Shown one piece after another: positions 34,666 through 45,303 of a DNA stretch of 64,000 nucleotides. Origin of the DNA: Papio anubis (lineage: Eukaryota; Chordata; Mammalia; Primates; Cercopithecidae). The notes beneath the pieces are model-generated. The model saw only the letters and a program-made list of their open reading frames with translations. It ran no database searches and had not been told where the DNA came from. Positions within the stretch are counted from its first letter, which is position 1, and every line of letters begins with the position of its first letter. The stretch covers positions 100,053,181-100,117,180 of the forward strand of contig NC_044984.1 of the NCBI RefSeq assembly GCF_008728515.1. Direction: 5' to 3'. The position numbers and the translations under genes are program-made.

Positions 34666-35959
34666 CTTCTCTGCCCTCAGTATGTGGTAGTGACTCAGTT
34701 TCCCCTTGAGAGGATCAGTTGTCCCCTATGTGCTACAGTAACCTCTTTCTTTGCTTATCAATCTCCTAGCGTGCTGGCCTCAAAGTGGTCAGGTGGCAGT
34801 GTTAGTTTACAGTTAACAGCTGTTGTTTGTCCCTGGTGAACAACCCCCTGTGAAAAGCACACAAAACCTGCTCCTGTTTTCTCAAAGCTACAGATGTCTT
34901 CTCGGGCTCTGCTTTGGAGCAACTTTCCAATTTCCTCTGAAACATGACCTTGGAATTCAAGGCATATTAAGTCTTTCACACAGAAGTTCCATTTGGAAAC
35001 AAAGAATGTGTAAGAGGAGGGAGGTGGAGGAGAAGAACATTCCTTTTCAAGGAAGGTATTTTTCAAGGAAGGTAGGTTCTTCCAGAGGGGATTGTATCAC
35101 AGTTGTTCCTTGTCCTTGGCCCTAGCACCATCACCATGTGTTGCTTGTGGATCTAAAACTCTATTTTCTGGTGTGATGTGTCATGAAAAAACTAACATGA
35201 GAAACCTACGTGGAAGAGCAATGAGATCATGTGATTCTTGGGACCTCGTGCTATATTAATTCAGAAATGTGAAATAATTCTGGAAACAAAATCAGAAAAA
35301 CTATCCTCCAATCTTGCACAGGGCTTCTGTTAAAAATAATAATAATAATTTTATGAGGTTAAAAATAACAGAAATTATAGGTTGACAAAATATTGAACAC
35401 TTAGCTCAAGACAGAAATTGGTAGAGTAGGGGGAAAGATTTGCATTGGCTGAGTTTTAACTTATAAATCAAGAAAAATCAACAGAGAATTTAATCCAAAC
35501 ATGCACTGCACATAGTTTCTACTGGGCTTGTGTTACCAAGGTTAGTGTTGTGGTTGAGTTTGCTAGGGAGGAAGCATGAAAAATTGATGACATCTGTCCT
35601 CTTAGGTCTTTTTTGCTTTCCTGATAGCTACTTCAGAGGCCTTGGCATTTTGTGATAAACTCTCCAGACGACTGGTGAAAATGTAATCATGGGGGTTGAA
35701 CAATTGGAAACCAGAAGTCTGTCTGTGTTTCTGGGACTCTTGTGAAGCGTTTTCCCCTTGCCACCAACAAGATCAGAGAATCTGGAGGTTCTATAGTAGA
35801 GTTGTCCTAAATAATGGAAAGCCACTAAGATGATAAGAAAGATTAACAGTCATACCAAACCAGTGAAAATCAGGGTATCTTTGCCTCCTGTCACCACCAC
35901 CATCTCATTCATTCGTTCAAAAAAAGTTAGTAAAACACTGTGGTAGATGCTGTTGGTTA
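34666..35959. other. Unassigned sequence
   Basis: About 1.3 kb with no named repeat apart from an (AAT)n run at 35332-35351. Overlapping 100- and 102-codon frames on opposite strands at 34758-35125 cannot both be real, and neither has a motif. Confidence 0.45.
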
Positions 35960-36390
35960 TTGTTCATCTCCCTTGGGCCTTGCCACTTAGGTAGACTCCA
36001 GCCAACTTCTTCTGCCAGTATCTGTATCTCTTTGTTTGAGGGATTCTCCAAAGTCACTCTGCCACGCCCACTGCTAGATGAAGAGGTGAGGAATTGGTGC
36101 TACCTGGAGCAGTCCCCCACCAATGATTGGCAAGAGTTTCCTTAGAAATACCTCAGCTCCCTCACTCCTGGGTGAGATAATGCTGAGGTATGTTTCTCTA
36201 CCATATCCCAGTGTCCCCATGGGACTGAGCTTCTGTGGCCCATGACATTAGCTGGTCTGATGGCACATCTTTTACCATCTGCTTTCCTTCCCTGTGTAGC
36301 TCCCCATCCCCTCCCATTGTTTTCTACACCTCCCAAGTCCACTCTTTCTACTTGCATCCTTGCTCAGTCTACTCCTGGGGAACCCAAACA
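35960..36390 (+). repeat. Probable ancient LTR, copy 1
   Basis: Ends with TCAGTCTACTCCTGGGGAACCCAAAC (from about 36364), a terminus shared with the copy at 37855-38358. I know this as a common mammalian repeat end but cannot name the family. The left limit is a guess. Confidence 0.3.
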
Positions 36391-36477
36391 CCTACTGTGT
36401 GCCAGGGATTCACTGATTGAGGATACAGCAGATGATGAGATTTCAGACACCAGTGACAGGCTGGTGGGAAGATGTTT
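36391..36477 (-). repeat. L2 tail, antisense
   Basis: CACCTACTGTGTGCCAGGGATTC then GGATACAGCAGATGATGAG: reverse complement of the L2 terminus. Confidence 0.65.
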
Positions 36478-36605
36478 GATGGAAGTTTGAGACTTTATTC
36501 TAACAACTTACTTCATAGAATTTGTGTGAGGCTTAAACATATAAAACTCTTAAAAGAGTGTTTGGCATATAGCAACAACTAATTATTAGTTATTATATTC
36601 ATTAT
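36478..36605 (+). repeat. MIR SINE, 3' part
   Basis: CTTACTTCATAGAATTTGTG, TGAGGCTTAAACATATAAAAC, GTGTTTGGCATATAGCAAC in MIR order. 36606-36974 after it is unassigned. Confidence 0.65.
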
Positions 36606-36974
36606 TCTGATGAGCTAAGGCATTGGGTGTTTACTAGTTCTCTTGTTAAAATAGAAATTTCTATGCAAAGGTAGTGCATTAAGCTCTTAGTGGCCATTAA
36701 AGCTTTAAGGGAGTAGATTTGTCAAGAAGCTTTCATCACTGTGCTAGACTTTGAAGGAATGAGTCAAAAGGCAAGGTAAGCTTTAAAGGTGGTGGGGGAA
36801 GGAGCAAGAGCTGATTGACATGAGCCTTGGGATCAGTTCCTGGGATCTCCTGGTAGGCAAGGATCATCCTGGGGCTCCAGGTTGCCTAGGTGCCAAGGCA
36901 CAGTCTAGAGCAGGCAAATCCAGGCTTCTCTGAGTCCAAAGCCCTCAACAGAAAAGTGGCAGTGCTAAGATAGG

Positions 36975-37236
36975 TCGCACTCATTCATTTATTCATTTAG
37001 TGTTTACATACATTTGTTCAATATTTTTTTTGAGTTGGAGTTTCAAAGGCTATCAGAGGATTCCCAGTGGAAGAGCAAGTATTTATAAATCAATGGTGTG
37101 CAATAAAATATCCTAAGTGCTTTGGGAGAACATATGTGTGGATCAGAAACAAGAGAATGGCTCCTTCTGCTTTGGGAGGAAGGGGAGGAGGGTCAGGAAG
37201 AGGGAACTCTTGATCTGAATTTTGACAGATGACTGA
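36975..37236 (-). repeat. L2 antisense, 3' region
   Basis: CACTCATTCATTTATTCATTTAG, CCTAAGTGCTTTGGGAGAAC, GGTCAGGAAGAGGGAAC and TGATCTGAATTTTGACAG follow antisense L2. Confidence 0.5.
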
Positions 37237-37264
37237 CCCTCCTGCCCACTTCACTCGATTGCAC

Positions 37265-37432
37265 CCCCAGCTCTAGGGCATGGGCAAGTAACTTCATTTC
37301 TCTGAACCTCACTCGGGTTCTTCACCTGTGATATGGGGATCCTGACCCTAAACTCACAGGGCAGCTCTGAGCATTGCTGAAGAGCAGGTGTGGGAAAGTA
37401 CTGAGCAGCAGCTCTGCAAATGCCATTTTCCA
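37265..37432 (+). repeat. MIR SINE
   Basis: GGGCAAGTAACTTCATTTCTC, TGAACCTCACTCGGGTTCTTC, ACAGGGCAGCTCTGAGCATTG: MIR core and 3' end. Confidence 0.7.
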
Positions 37433-37544
37433 TGCAAGATATGGCTAAGCAAAATACTTTTCAATATGAAGATCACCCTGGTCTGAGGGAGCCCTGGCAT
37501 AGGCTGCATGGGGACATGAGCAGGAGGGCACAGAGAAGAAGGAG

Positions 37545-37780
37545 TCAAGCTCTGGAGTCAGATGGCTTCAGTCCAAATCTTGGCTTTATTCCTTATTGAT
37601 TATGTGACCTTGGGCAAGTTCTTGAACTCTTTGAGCTTCAGTAACTTCATCCATGCGGCATGAGTGATAATATTAATATTAATAGTTCTCACCTCTTGGT
37701 GTTGTTATAAGAATGAAATGAGATAATTTAAGTGCTTGGCGCACAGTAAGCACTCAGTAGATGTCATTATTATTTAGAAG
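37545..37780 (+). repeat. MIR SINE, nearly full length
   Basis: CTCTGGAGTCAGATGGCTTC, TATGTGACCTTGGGCAAG, TTTGAGCTTCAGTAACTTC, GAATGAAATGAGATAATTTAAG and CGCACAGTAAGCACTCAG: the best preserved MIR in the window. Confidence 0.92.
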
Positions 37781-37854
37781 GAACTCCTGGTAGAGGGAAA
37801 AATTATGTGACAAAGTTCCTAGCTTCTACATCTGGATGACTATCATTCAACAAT

Positions 37855-38358
37855 CTAGGATTGGGTCCGAATGATCAACTCTTTAGATTTAGGGGGCTTT
37901 GTGTTTTGACCACTGGCTGCAGATATTGGCAATGCCTGACTCAGGTACCCTAGACTTTCTTCTCCATAGGCTGAAGGCTCTGTACTGGACACACCTGTGA
38001 CTCCCTGCCTAAGAGGATGTAAACTTGGTCTGCACACTCGGCAGGCTGAATGCGCCCTTAGACACAATGACAGAGGAAAGCTAATGGACAAGCACCCCAG
38101 CTTCCTTGTCTTCTTGTTGGGGTGTGATTCTGAGGCATTTCTACAATGACCTTACTAGTCACCCTGCAAGATTCAGTTCCAGTTGCCCATAGCAGTAACT
38201 AGCTGAAAGACATACACCTTATTGCCTACTTTCCCTTCTCTATCTCAGGCTCCCATTCCTCCACTAGTATACTCTAGGATCACCTCCTAAGTAAATTAAC
38301 TGCACTGAAATTCTTCATTATAGGTCTGTTTCTGGGAGAACCCAAACCAAGACACTCA
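37855..38358 (+). repeat. Probable ancient LTR, copy 2
   Basis: GCGCCCTTAGACACAATGAC, GGTGTGATTCTGAGGCATTTC, TGCAAGATTCAGTTCCAG, ATCACCTCCTAAGTAAATTAAC and terminal GTCTGTTTCTGGGAGAACCC with CAAACCAAGACAC. Same terminus as 35960-36390. It behaves like an old LTR, but I could not name it. Confidence 0.4.
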
Positions 38359-39167
38359 CTGGTATGTGCCTCTAAACAAGTTCAACACGGGCTAAATGAA
38401 GTGCAAGGTCATATAGCTACCTGCATATAATCACAACTGTCTAGACAGCCAGTTCAGGCCCAAGCAGATTTTTGCTTGCTTGAATTATTTGGGTTGGCTT
38501 GGCCAGGCAGTCCTGGACTCCTTCCAAAATTCTTCCAGCCCCCGCTTTCCTTTCGTCTCAGAGACTTAACCTCCGAAGCTGGCAGGCTTCAGATGGGAAC
38601 AACACAGGATTCTGCGAAGGGCGAAGTGTGGGCTGCTCCTGTGAGCAAGCACAGGATAGAAACGCAGCTTTTCTCTTGTTCTTAAAATGAAACACCAAGG
38701 CCCTCCCATCTCCTCTGAGTCCGGAGATGAGGCTCAAACAGTTAGTTCTCTGGAATCAACACCGCTATCAAAGGTGAGATATCAACACAGAGTTGGAGGT
38801 ATGGATGGGAATGGGAGCGAGTTGTCACCACTTGGAAACACTAATAGCAGGTCCACCCTGGGGTCATTCACATCAGGCTCCCGCGTTACTCTCATGACTA
38901 TACAGCAGAGCTGATGTGATTCATGCGTTTATCACGATGCCCAGGCCCTCGTGAAAAGTCTGCCAGCTGAGTAGATGGAGAGCACCAAATTCATCTCAAA
39001 TTCAAAGGTGGGAAGGAGATTTAATCATAGCAGCCCTCCTCTTCTCAATAGACCCCCTTGAGAAGAAGGAGCAGGGAGGAGCCAGGATCTCAGCATTGCA
39101 GAACCAGAAATGAGAGGGCATGGATTTCAAGAGAAGACAGAAGCCGTTGAGATAGTAAAGAAAAGGC
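38359..39167. other. Repeat-poor segment with possible splice donor
   Basis: GC-richer than its surroundings, with CpGs at 38541-38640. The frame 38687-38914 (75 codons) contains a strong-looking donor AAAG/GTGAGA at 38773/38774 downstream of a pyrimidine stretch. No gene is recognised. Confidence 0.35.
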
Positions 39168-39440
39168 AGCATTTATTGAGGGCCTTGCATGTGCTGGGCC
39201 TTGGGCCTTGCATGTGCTGGGCCTTGTGCTAAGTAAGTACATCATATACACAATTGTACTCTCACTCCCTTTCTCCCTTTCTCTCTCTGACTCTCTCTCT
39301 CTCTCTTTTTCTCTCTCTCCTTCTCTCTTTCTCTTGTCTATATATTATCCAAGTTCACAGATGGAAAAATTGAGATTTAGAGAGAATAATTTTTTTGCCC
39401 AAGATCACTTGCACAAAAAGAGGGTAAAAAAGATAAATGA
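39168..39440 (-). repeat. MIR SINE interrupted by pyrimidine tract
   Basis: Antisense MIR ends: CAGCATTTATTGAG at the left, CACAGATGGAAAAATTGAG and GCCCAAGATCACTTGC at the right. Inside are a 23-bp exact tandem duplication (39180-39202, 39203-39225) and a CT-rich tract (39259-39337). The 79-codon plus-strand frame is the translated tract. Confidence 0.75.
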
Positions 39441-39954
39441 GGTTTGACCTAGGTGTATCTTACCCTAAGTTTGTGTTCTTATCCATGGCACTTAGAAAGC
39501 CTGACCCATTAGAAAACCATGAATTGTGATCCTTCTGGCCCTCCTCATTGCCATGTCTGGCGATAGATATTTGGGGGTAAATGTACCCTCTGCTAAGTAC
39601 TGGCATGGAGGATACAAAGATAAATGAAAATGGGCTCTCCTTCCTTATTATCACTTTGATTTTTTTCTTTCTGTGCCTTTTATCTCCACATTCAATTATT
39701 CAACAAGCTTCTTTCACAAAGTCATCCAGACTTTGACCTTCCTTTTGACTTCCCAAGTCACCAGGGGATGGATCCTTATCACATCTCCTCTGGGAGTGTC
39801 ACGGCCTCAGCTACCTGGTGGCCTTTCTGCCTTCAGTTTATTGGGATAACCTTTTGAACCATGACCTCTGCAATATCACCTGACAGGCAGAAGGTGAAAT
39901 CTATTCCCTCCACTATCATTGGGATACACAGGGAAAGAGGACAGGATTGGGAAA
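39441..39954. other. Unassigned sequence
   Basis: No named element recognised between two MIR relics. Confidence 0.5.
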
Positions 39955-40080
39955 TGAGGGGCTCAGAATCTGGCCTTACTCTGGCATTAACTCCTGAGCA
40001 ACCTTGACCAAGTCACTTCTCTTTGGGGGCCTCAGGTTTTCACCTGTAAAATGGAAGATTGGGATTTTAGAAGTTTGGGG
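39955..40080 (+). repeat. MIR SINE
   Basis: CCTGAGCAACCTTGACCAAG, GGGGCCTCAGGTTTTCACC, TGTAAAATGGAAGATTGGG: MIR core region. Confidence 0.75.
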
Positions 40081-40250
40081 TGTCCTGGGAGTGTTTTACG
40101 GGCCTCTTTACAGGGTTTATTCATTCACTATTCTTTATGCCCCCAATATGTGCCAAGGATTGTTCTTAGCAACAGAGATTGAGCAGTGAATAAAAACAGA
40201 AAAAGCACCTGCTCTTGCTAAGCTTACTTACTTTCTAATCAGGGAGACCA

Positions 40251-40591
40251 GCCAGGTGTGGTGGCTCACACCTGGAATCCCAGCACTTTGGGAGGCTGAG
40301 GTGGGTGGATCACTTGAGGCCAAGAGTCTGAGACCAGCCTGGTCTAGCCGGTACAAAAATAGACAAATTAGCCAGGTGTAGTGGTGCATGCCCATGGTCC
40401 CAGCTACTTGGGGGGCTCAGATATAAGGATCACCTGAGTCCAGGAGGTCAAGGCTGCAGTGAGTCATGATCATGTCACTGCCCTCCAGCCTGGGTAACAG
40501 AGTAAGATTCTGTCTCAAAAATAGATAGATAGACAGAACAATAGATAGATAGATAGACAGATAGATAGATAGATAGATATAGATAGAACGG

Positions 40592-40637
<46 letters not shown>

Positions 40638-40649
40638 TGTAGATAGATA
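40251..40649 (+). mobile_element. Alu with GATA-repeat tail
   Basis: GCCAGGTGTGGTGGCTCAC start, degraded middle (TCTAGCCGGTACAAAAATAG), second arm to GGGTAACAGAGTAAGATTC, then about 125 bp of GATA units with a few GACA and GAACG interruptions in place of a normal A tail (about 40525-40649). Perfect 10-bp duplication AGGGAGACCA at 40241-40250 and 40650-40659. Tyr/Ile/Leu/Ser frames on the minus strand are translated GATA repeat. Confidence 0.95.
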
Positions 40650-40917
40650 AGGGAGACCAACAGTAACACATAATCTATTTCAGGTAATGGTCAGTGCTGA
40701 GAAGAATAGCAAGCTGGGTAAGGACACAGGGAGACAGGGTGCTATATTAAATAGCTGGCAGGGGAGGACTTATGGTGCGGTGACCAAGCAGAGCCTGAAG
40801 GTGGTGAGGAGCAGAGTCATGCAGATGGGTATGGAGTGGAGTTCTTCAGGTAGAAGGAACAGCCTATGCAAAGGCCATCATGGGTGTGAGCATGGCATAT
40901 GTAAGTAACAAGAAAGG

Positions 40918-41220
40918 GGCCGGGCGTGGTGGCTCACACCTGTAATCCCAGCACTTTGGGTGGCCGAGGCAGGTGGATCACCTAAAGTCAGGAGTTCATG
41001 ACCAGCCTGACCAACATGGAGAAAGCCCGTCTCTACTAAAAATACAAAATTAACCGGGCATGGTGGCACGCACCTGTAATCCCAGCTACTCACAAAGGCT
41101 GAGGCAGGAGAATCGCTTGAACGTGGGAGGCAGAGGTTGCGGTGAGCTAAGATTGCACCATTGCACCCCAGCCTGGGCAACAAGAGCAAAACTCTGTCTC
41201 CAAAAAAAAAAAAAAAAAAA
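40918..41220 (+). mobile_element. Alu (S-type)
   Basis: GGCCGGGCGTGGTGGCTCAC to CTCTGTCTCC and a roughly 20-A tail. Perfect 15-bp duplication AAGTAACAAGAAAGG at 40903-40917 and 41221-41235. Inserted in L2. Confidence 0.96.
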
Positions 41221-42213
41221 AAGTAACAAGAAAGGGACCAGTGAGGGAAGTGGAGTCACTTATAGCGAGGCAGGAAATACTGTTAGAGACCTGATGAGGC
41301 ACATGATCATAGAGAGCTTGGAAACCCTGTAGGACTGTTGGAACTCACCAGAGGGTTTGAAGGAAAGGAATGACAAGACCCAACTTAACATTTTAAACTG
41401 TAGCATATAAATATTGATAATTCGCAATAGAATGTGGATTATCAAGAGGGAATTAGGGAGATCAGTTAGAAAACTTCTGCAAAATCCAGATCAGGGCTAG
41501 TAGTGACCTGACCAGATGAGAACTATGGAAGAGAAATGCTAGAATGTGGAGTCGCACTGGCAGGATTTCCTGATGGATGAAATGTGGGGTGAGAGAAAAA
41601 GGGAGGCAAGGCTTATGGCCCATGAAGCTAGAAAAATTAATTGCCGTTTACAGAGATGTGAAATTCTGGGAGGAGGAGCAGGTTTGCAGGGAGGGTAAGG
41701 AGTTTGGTTTTGAACATTTTAAGTTCAATAGCTAGTAGACATGTGATGTAAGGCATTTGCTTTATGAGTCTAGCATGCTGAGAACCTGTCTGAGCTGGAG
41801 AAAGAAATTAGTGGCTCATCAGCATTAGAGATGGTGCTTAAGTGGTGACACTGAGTGAGCGTAAGTAGGGAATGAGTATGCATAGCAGACGTGGCTGTGG
41901 AGCACAACAGCATTTAATGACAGGGAAGAAGGGAGAACCCAGTCAAAGAGGCTGAGAAGGAACAACCTGCAAGATAGGAGGAGGACTGAGAAAGGGGCAT
42001 CCTAAACTAAGGGGACAAGTCTTCAAACAGGAGGATGTGATGAGCTGTAGCCAATGCTGCTAACAGGGCAAGACGGAGGAAGACTGAGAAGTGACCACTG
42101 GATTTGGTATCATGAGGGCCACTGATTCTTTTTAAGTGTGATTTCAGTGAACTGGAACGTTGTGAAGAAGGCTAAGTGTGCAGGGTTCTGACCCCTTCCT
42201 TGGTCCCTTCCAA

Positions 42214-42474
42214 CCAGTGGCACAATCTTGGCTCACTGCAACCTCCACCTCCCGGGTTTAAGGGATTCTCCTGCCTCAGCCTCCCAAGTAGCTGGGACTA
42301 CAGGCACACGCCACCACACCTGGCTAATTTTTTTTTTTTTTTTTTTTGGATTTTAGTAGAGATGGGGTTTCACCATGTTGCCCAGGCTGGTCTCGAACTC
42401 CTGAGCTCAGGCAATCCGCCTGCCTCGGCCTCCCAAAGTGCTAGGATTACAGGTGTGAGCCACCATGCCTGGCC
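42214..42474 (-). mobile_element. Alu lacking its 3' end
   Basis: Antisense Alu beginning at AGTGGCACAATCTTGGCTC, so the poly(T) and about 40 bases of the right-arm end are absent. The middle linker holds an unusually long T run (about 42329-42347). Ends GCCACCATGCCTGGCC. No duplication is visible, consistent with loss of the tail by deletion. Confidence 0.9.
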
Positions 42475-42687
42475 AAGTTTTAGCAAAAGAAAATAGATCG
42501 TCAATAATCTGGACAACAAGAGAAGAATGGAGACTTTCTACCTCAATGTGAGTTGTAGAGGAGAGAGGACATTTCAGTCCTCCAGACCTTCAGACCACCT
42601 GGTCCACCATCCTTAGGAGACCAGATGAGAGGCAGCTGGGCTAGGGTAGGCTAAAGGAAGAGGTCAGGATGAGATCTTGAAGAATGC

Positions 42688-43050
42688 TGTATTAGTCTGC
42701 TCTCACACTGCTAATAAAGACATACATGAGACGAGGTAATTTATAAAGAAAAACAGGTTTAATGGACTCACAATTCCACATGGCTGAGAAGGCCTCACAA
42801 TCATGGTGGAAGGCAAAGGAGGAACAAAGGCACATCTTACGTAGTGGCAGCAAGAGAGTGTGTGTAGGGGAACTGCCCTTTATAAAACCGTCAGATCTAG
42901 TGAGACTTATTGACTATCACGAGACCAGCATGGGAAAAAGCCACCCCCTTGACTCAATGACCTCCAACTCGGTCCCTCGCATGACACGTGGGGATTATAG
43001 GAGCTACAATTAAGATGAGATTTGAGTGGGGACACAGCCAAACCATATCA
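42688..43050 (-). mobile_element. THE1 LTR (ERVL-MaLR)
   Basis: 363-bp antisense LTR: TGTATTAGTCTGCTCTCACAC, AATTTATAAAGAAAAACAGG, AATTCCACATGGCTGAGAAGG, CCTCACAATCATGGTGG, ATAAAACCGTCAGATC, ending AGCCAAACCATATCA. Full-length solo LTR. Five-base flanks AATGC and GATGT match only loosely. Frame 42762-43013 lies inside it. Confidence 0.92.
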
Positions 43051-43659
43051 GATGTCTTTGGGGTTTTAAATAAGAGGACTCAACCTTGCTGATAAGATAG
43101 GGTACACAGAAAAGCACACAGAGAGAACCAGAGCTCAGAATCCAGAGGCTGGCAGGCACCAGGGAGCTTTGTGGGAACCAAGCTATAGCCTGCAACTCAT
43201 CTGTTTCAATTGTGTGAGCAACACATACCACCATCACATGGGAGGACCCACATAGCTGCTCTTCCCATTGCTGTCTGATGAGCTTCTGCCACCACCTATC
43301 TTACCATTTTTGTTGGATTTTCCAGCTGAAAGGATTCCTGCTCATGCTCTAAAATTTTGCAGATCTGATCCTCACTACCCCATATGGACACACTGCTTTT
43401 TAATGGCTCAGGACACTTGTAAATCCCCTGAAACAGCGTGAGTGGAAAGGTGGTGCTCTTGATACCCAATGGGAGGTATAGATGAGAAATTCTCCAGCAG
43501 TAGCACCTGGATTGAGTTGGACAATGATGAGACTTACCTCAGATACACAAGATTTTATTTGAGAAAATATTTTTGATCTCAAAAGTGTTTGGGAAGATTC
43601 TGGTTTCAGCTTCAACATGTAAAGAGCTTAGAAGTTGTCACTTCCATCCTCACAATGAG
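43051..43659. other. Unassigned sequence
   Basis: No element recognised between the THE1 LTR and L1M. Confidence 0.5.
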
Positions 43660-44070
43660 AAAAAAATGAAAAAACTGAAAAGCAACATTTTTCTCAGGCC
43701 CATCAGAGATCTGAGATCACAGAGGAAACCACCACCCTGAAATCTGGAGGGTTCTTCGGAAGCCCAAAGACAATAGAAAACACAAAACAAGGACAAGAGA
43801 TGAATTTGAAGCTGTAACACCCACAGCTACAGCAAACGCTAAACGCAGTCTAACATGTAGCCAGGTTAACATACATCCTCACATTAGGGGCCTATTTACC
43901 TTTGTTCCTATTACCTGATACAACATATTCAGCTTTCTACAAACAATTGCAAGGCATTCTAAAAGTCAAGGGGACACAGTCTGAAGAGTCAAGCTGAGCA
44001 TCAAAACCAGACTCAGCCATCACACAGATTTTGGAATTATCAGCCACATGATCAAGGCCAACGTCAACAG
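43660..44070 (+). mobile_element. L1M 5' region
   Basis: GAGATCTGAGATCACAGAGG, GCTAAACGCAGTCTAACATG, ATCCTCACATTAGGGGCCTATTTACC, GCAAGGCATTCTAAAAGTC, CAGTCTGAAGAGTCAAGC and ACACAGATTTTGGAATTATCAG follow the 5' untranslated region of an old LINE-1. Confidence 0.75.
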
Positions 44071-44800
44071 TGATGTTGAGACAGAGAGTTCCCTGGATCC
44101 CTTCGTGGGACTTGTGACAGGGATGGGGCTTGCTTACTCAGCCACTGTGCTCAAACTCCTTGCAGGAGGGAGAGCAAGCAGGTGAGCGGGTACCGGGGCC
44201 TGGGCAAGTGCTTTCGGCCTCTGATCCCATGGTAGCACCAAGGAGTATGTTACAATTAATGCTCTTTTAGCAGTTGCTGTCCATAGATGGCTAAGTATTA
44301 ACCAGTTCAGTGGAGAGTCAGGGTGACAGCCTTTTACACCCTGTCCTCTTGGTACCAGGTCCTTGTCTGGTGTCCAGGAAGAATCAGGTCACAAAGACTT
44401 GAAGGATGGTGAATGTGGAGGTTTAATTGAGTGATGGAGGTGTCTCTCAGCTGAATGGGGCACTGGAAAAGGGATGGAGTGGGAAGATAATCTTCCTCTG
44501 GAGTTAGGTCATCCCTGGCCAAACTCCTTTCTGACCATTCAGCTGCCTCTTCAACGTTGAGGTGCTTATTTTCTCTCCTTCTCTACTGTGCCGCTCTGCT
44601 CCTTTGCCAGTGGAGTTTGGGTGTTTTATGGGTACAGGATAGGGGGCATGGTGGGCCAGTGTGGTTTTGGAAAAAGCAACATTTGGGCAGGAAAACATGG
44701 ATGTGAAGTTCTCATTTAGGACGGCAGGCTGACGCTTGTGGGTGGGGCCTTTGCCGAGGAACCATCCTCTCCTATCCAGTATTTCCCTGCATCCTGTTCA
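44071..44800 (-). mobile_element. ERV1 LTR, antisense
   Basis: Starts TGATGTTGAGACAGAGAG, then CTTGCTTACTCAGCCACTG, GAGCGGGTACCGGGGCC, TGACAGCCTTTTACACC, TGTCCAGGAAGAATCAGGTC, GTTTAATTGAGTGATGGAGG (reverse complement of an AATTAAAC polyadenylation region), GACCATTCAGCTGCCTCTTC and GTGGGTGGGGCCTTTGCC. About 730 bp of gammaretrovirus-like LTR with no internal genes. Subfamily not named. The right limit is uncertain. Confidence 0.7.
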
Positions 44801-44814
44801 TATTAATGGTAGGT

Positions 44815-45303
44815 ACCCTTGATATGATGTGATGAAAACGATACTTTGCCTCTGTGGTCTTCATCCCAAGAACAGATGGCTCCAGTCCAATCTGAGGAAA
44901 GCATTGTCTATAAGCATACTGAGGGACGTCCTCCACAATACCTGCTCAGTACTCTTCAAAACTGTCAAAGTCACCAAAAACAAGAAAAGTCTAAGAAACT
45001 CTATCAAGAGGAACCAAAGGAGATGTGACTGTTAAATTAATGTGATATCCTAGATGGAATCCTGGAACAGAAAAAATACATTAGGTAAAAACTAAGGAAA
45101 TCTGAATAACGGAATAACATGAACTTTAGTTAATAATAGTTTATGAACATTGATTCATTAATTGTAACAAATGTACCATAATAATGTAAGATGTTAAAAA
45201 TAGGGACAATTGGTGTGGAGTATATGGGTACTCTCTGTACTATCTTTACAATTTTTCTGTAAATCTAAAACTGTTATAAAAATAAGATTTCTTCAAAGAA
45301 AAA
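44815..45303 (+). mobile_element. L1M 3'UTR
   Basis: TGTCAAAGTCACCAAAAACAAG, GGAATCCTGGAACAG, GTACTCTCTGTACTATC, TTTTTCTGTAAATCTAAAAC and a short A-rich tail: the 3' end of an old LINE-1. The 68- and 60-codon frames at 44829-45035 are inside it. Confidence 0.75.

Larger units (their letters stand above)
40105..42680 (-). mobile_element. Long antisense L2 LINE broken by three Alus
   Basis: Begins with the L2 tail (TTTATTCATTCACTATTC, CCAATATGTGCCAAGGATTG). After the first Alu it resumes at 40660; after the second it resumes at 41236 and runs through GAGCTTGGAAACCCTGTAGG, CTGGGAGGAGGAGCAGG (near 41670), TTTGGTTTTGAACATTTTAAG (near 41703), GAGAAGTGACCACTGGATTTGG (near 42087), to about 42180 or beyond. 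Net L2 length is about 1.5 kb or more. 42475-42680 is only tentatively L2. Confidence 0.8.

Noticed and set aside
34758..35125. Overlapping 100- and 102-codon frames on opposite strands
   Set aside because: Mutually exclusive, no domain, no splice or promoter context; treated as chance.
39208..39447. Ser/Leu-rich signal-peptide-like frame
   Set aside because: It is the translated CT-rich tract inside a MIR.
40417..40671. Minus-strand Tyr/Leu/Ser/Ile repeat proteins
   Set aside because: They are translations of the GATA array in an Alu tail, not proteins.
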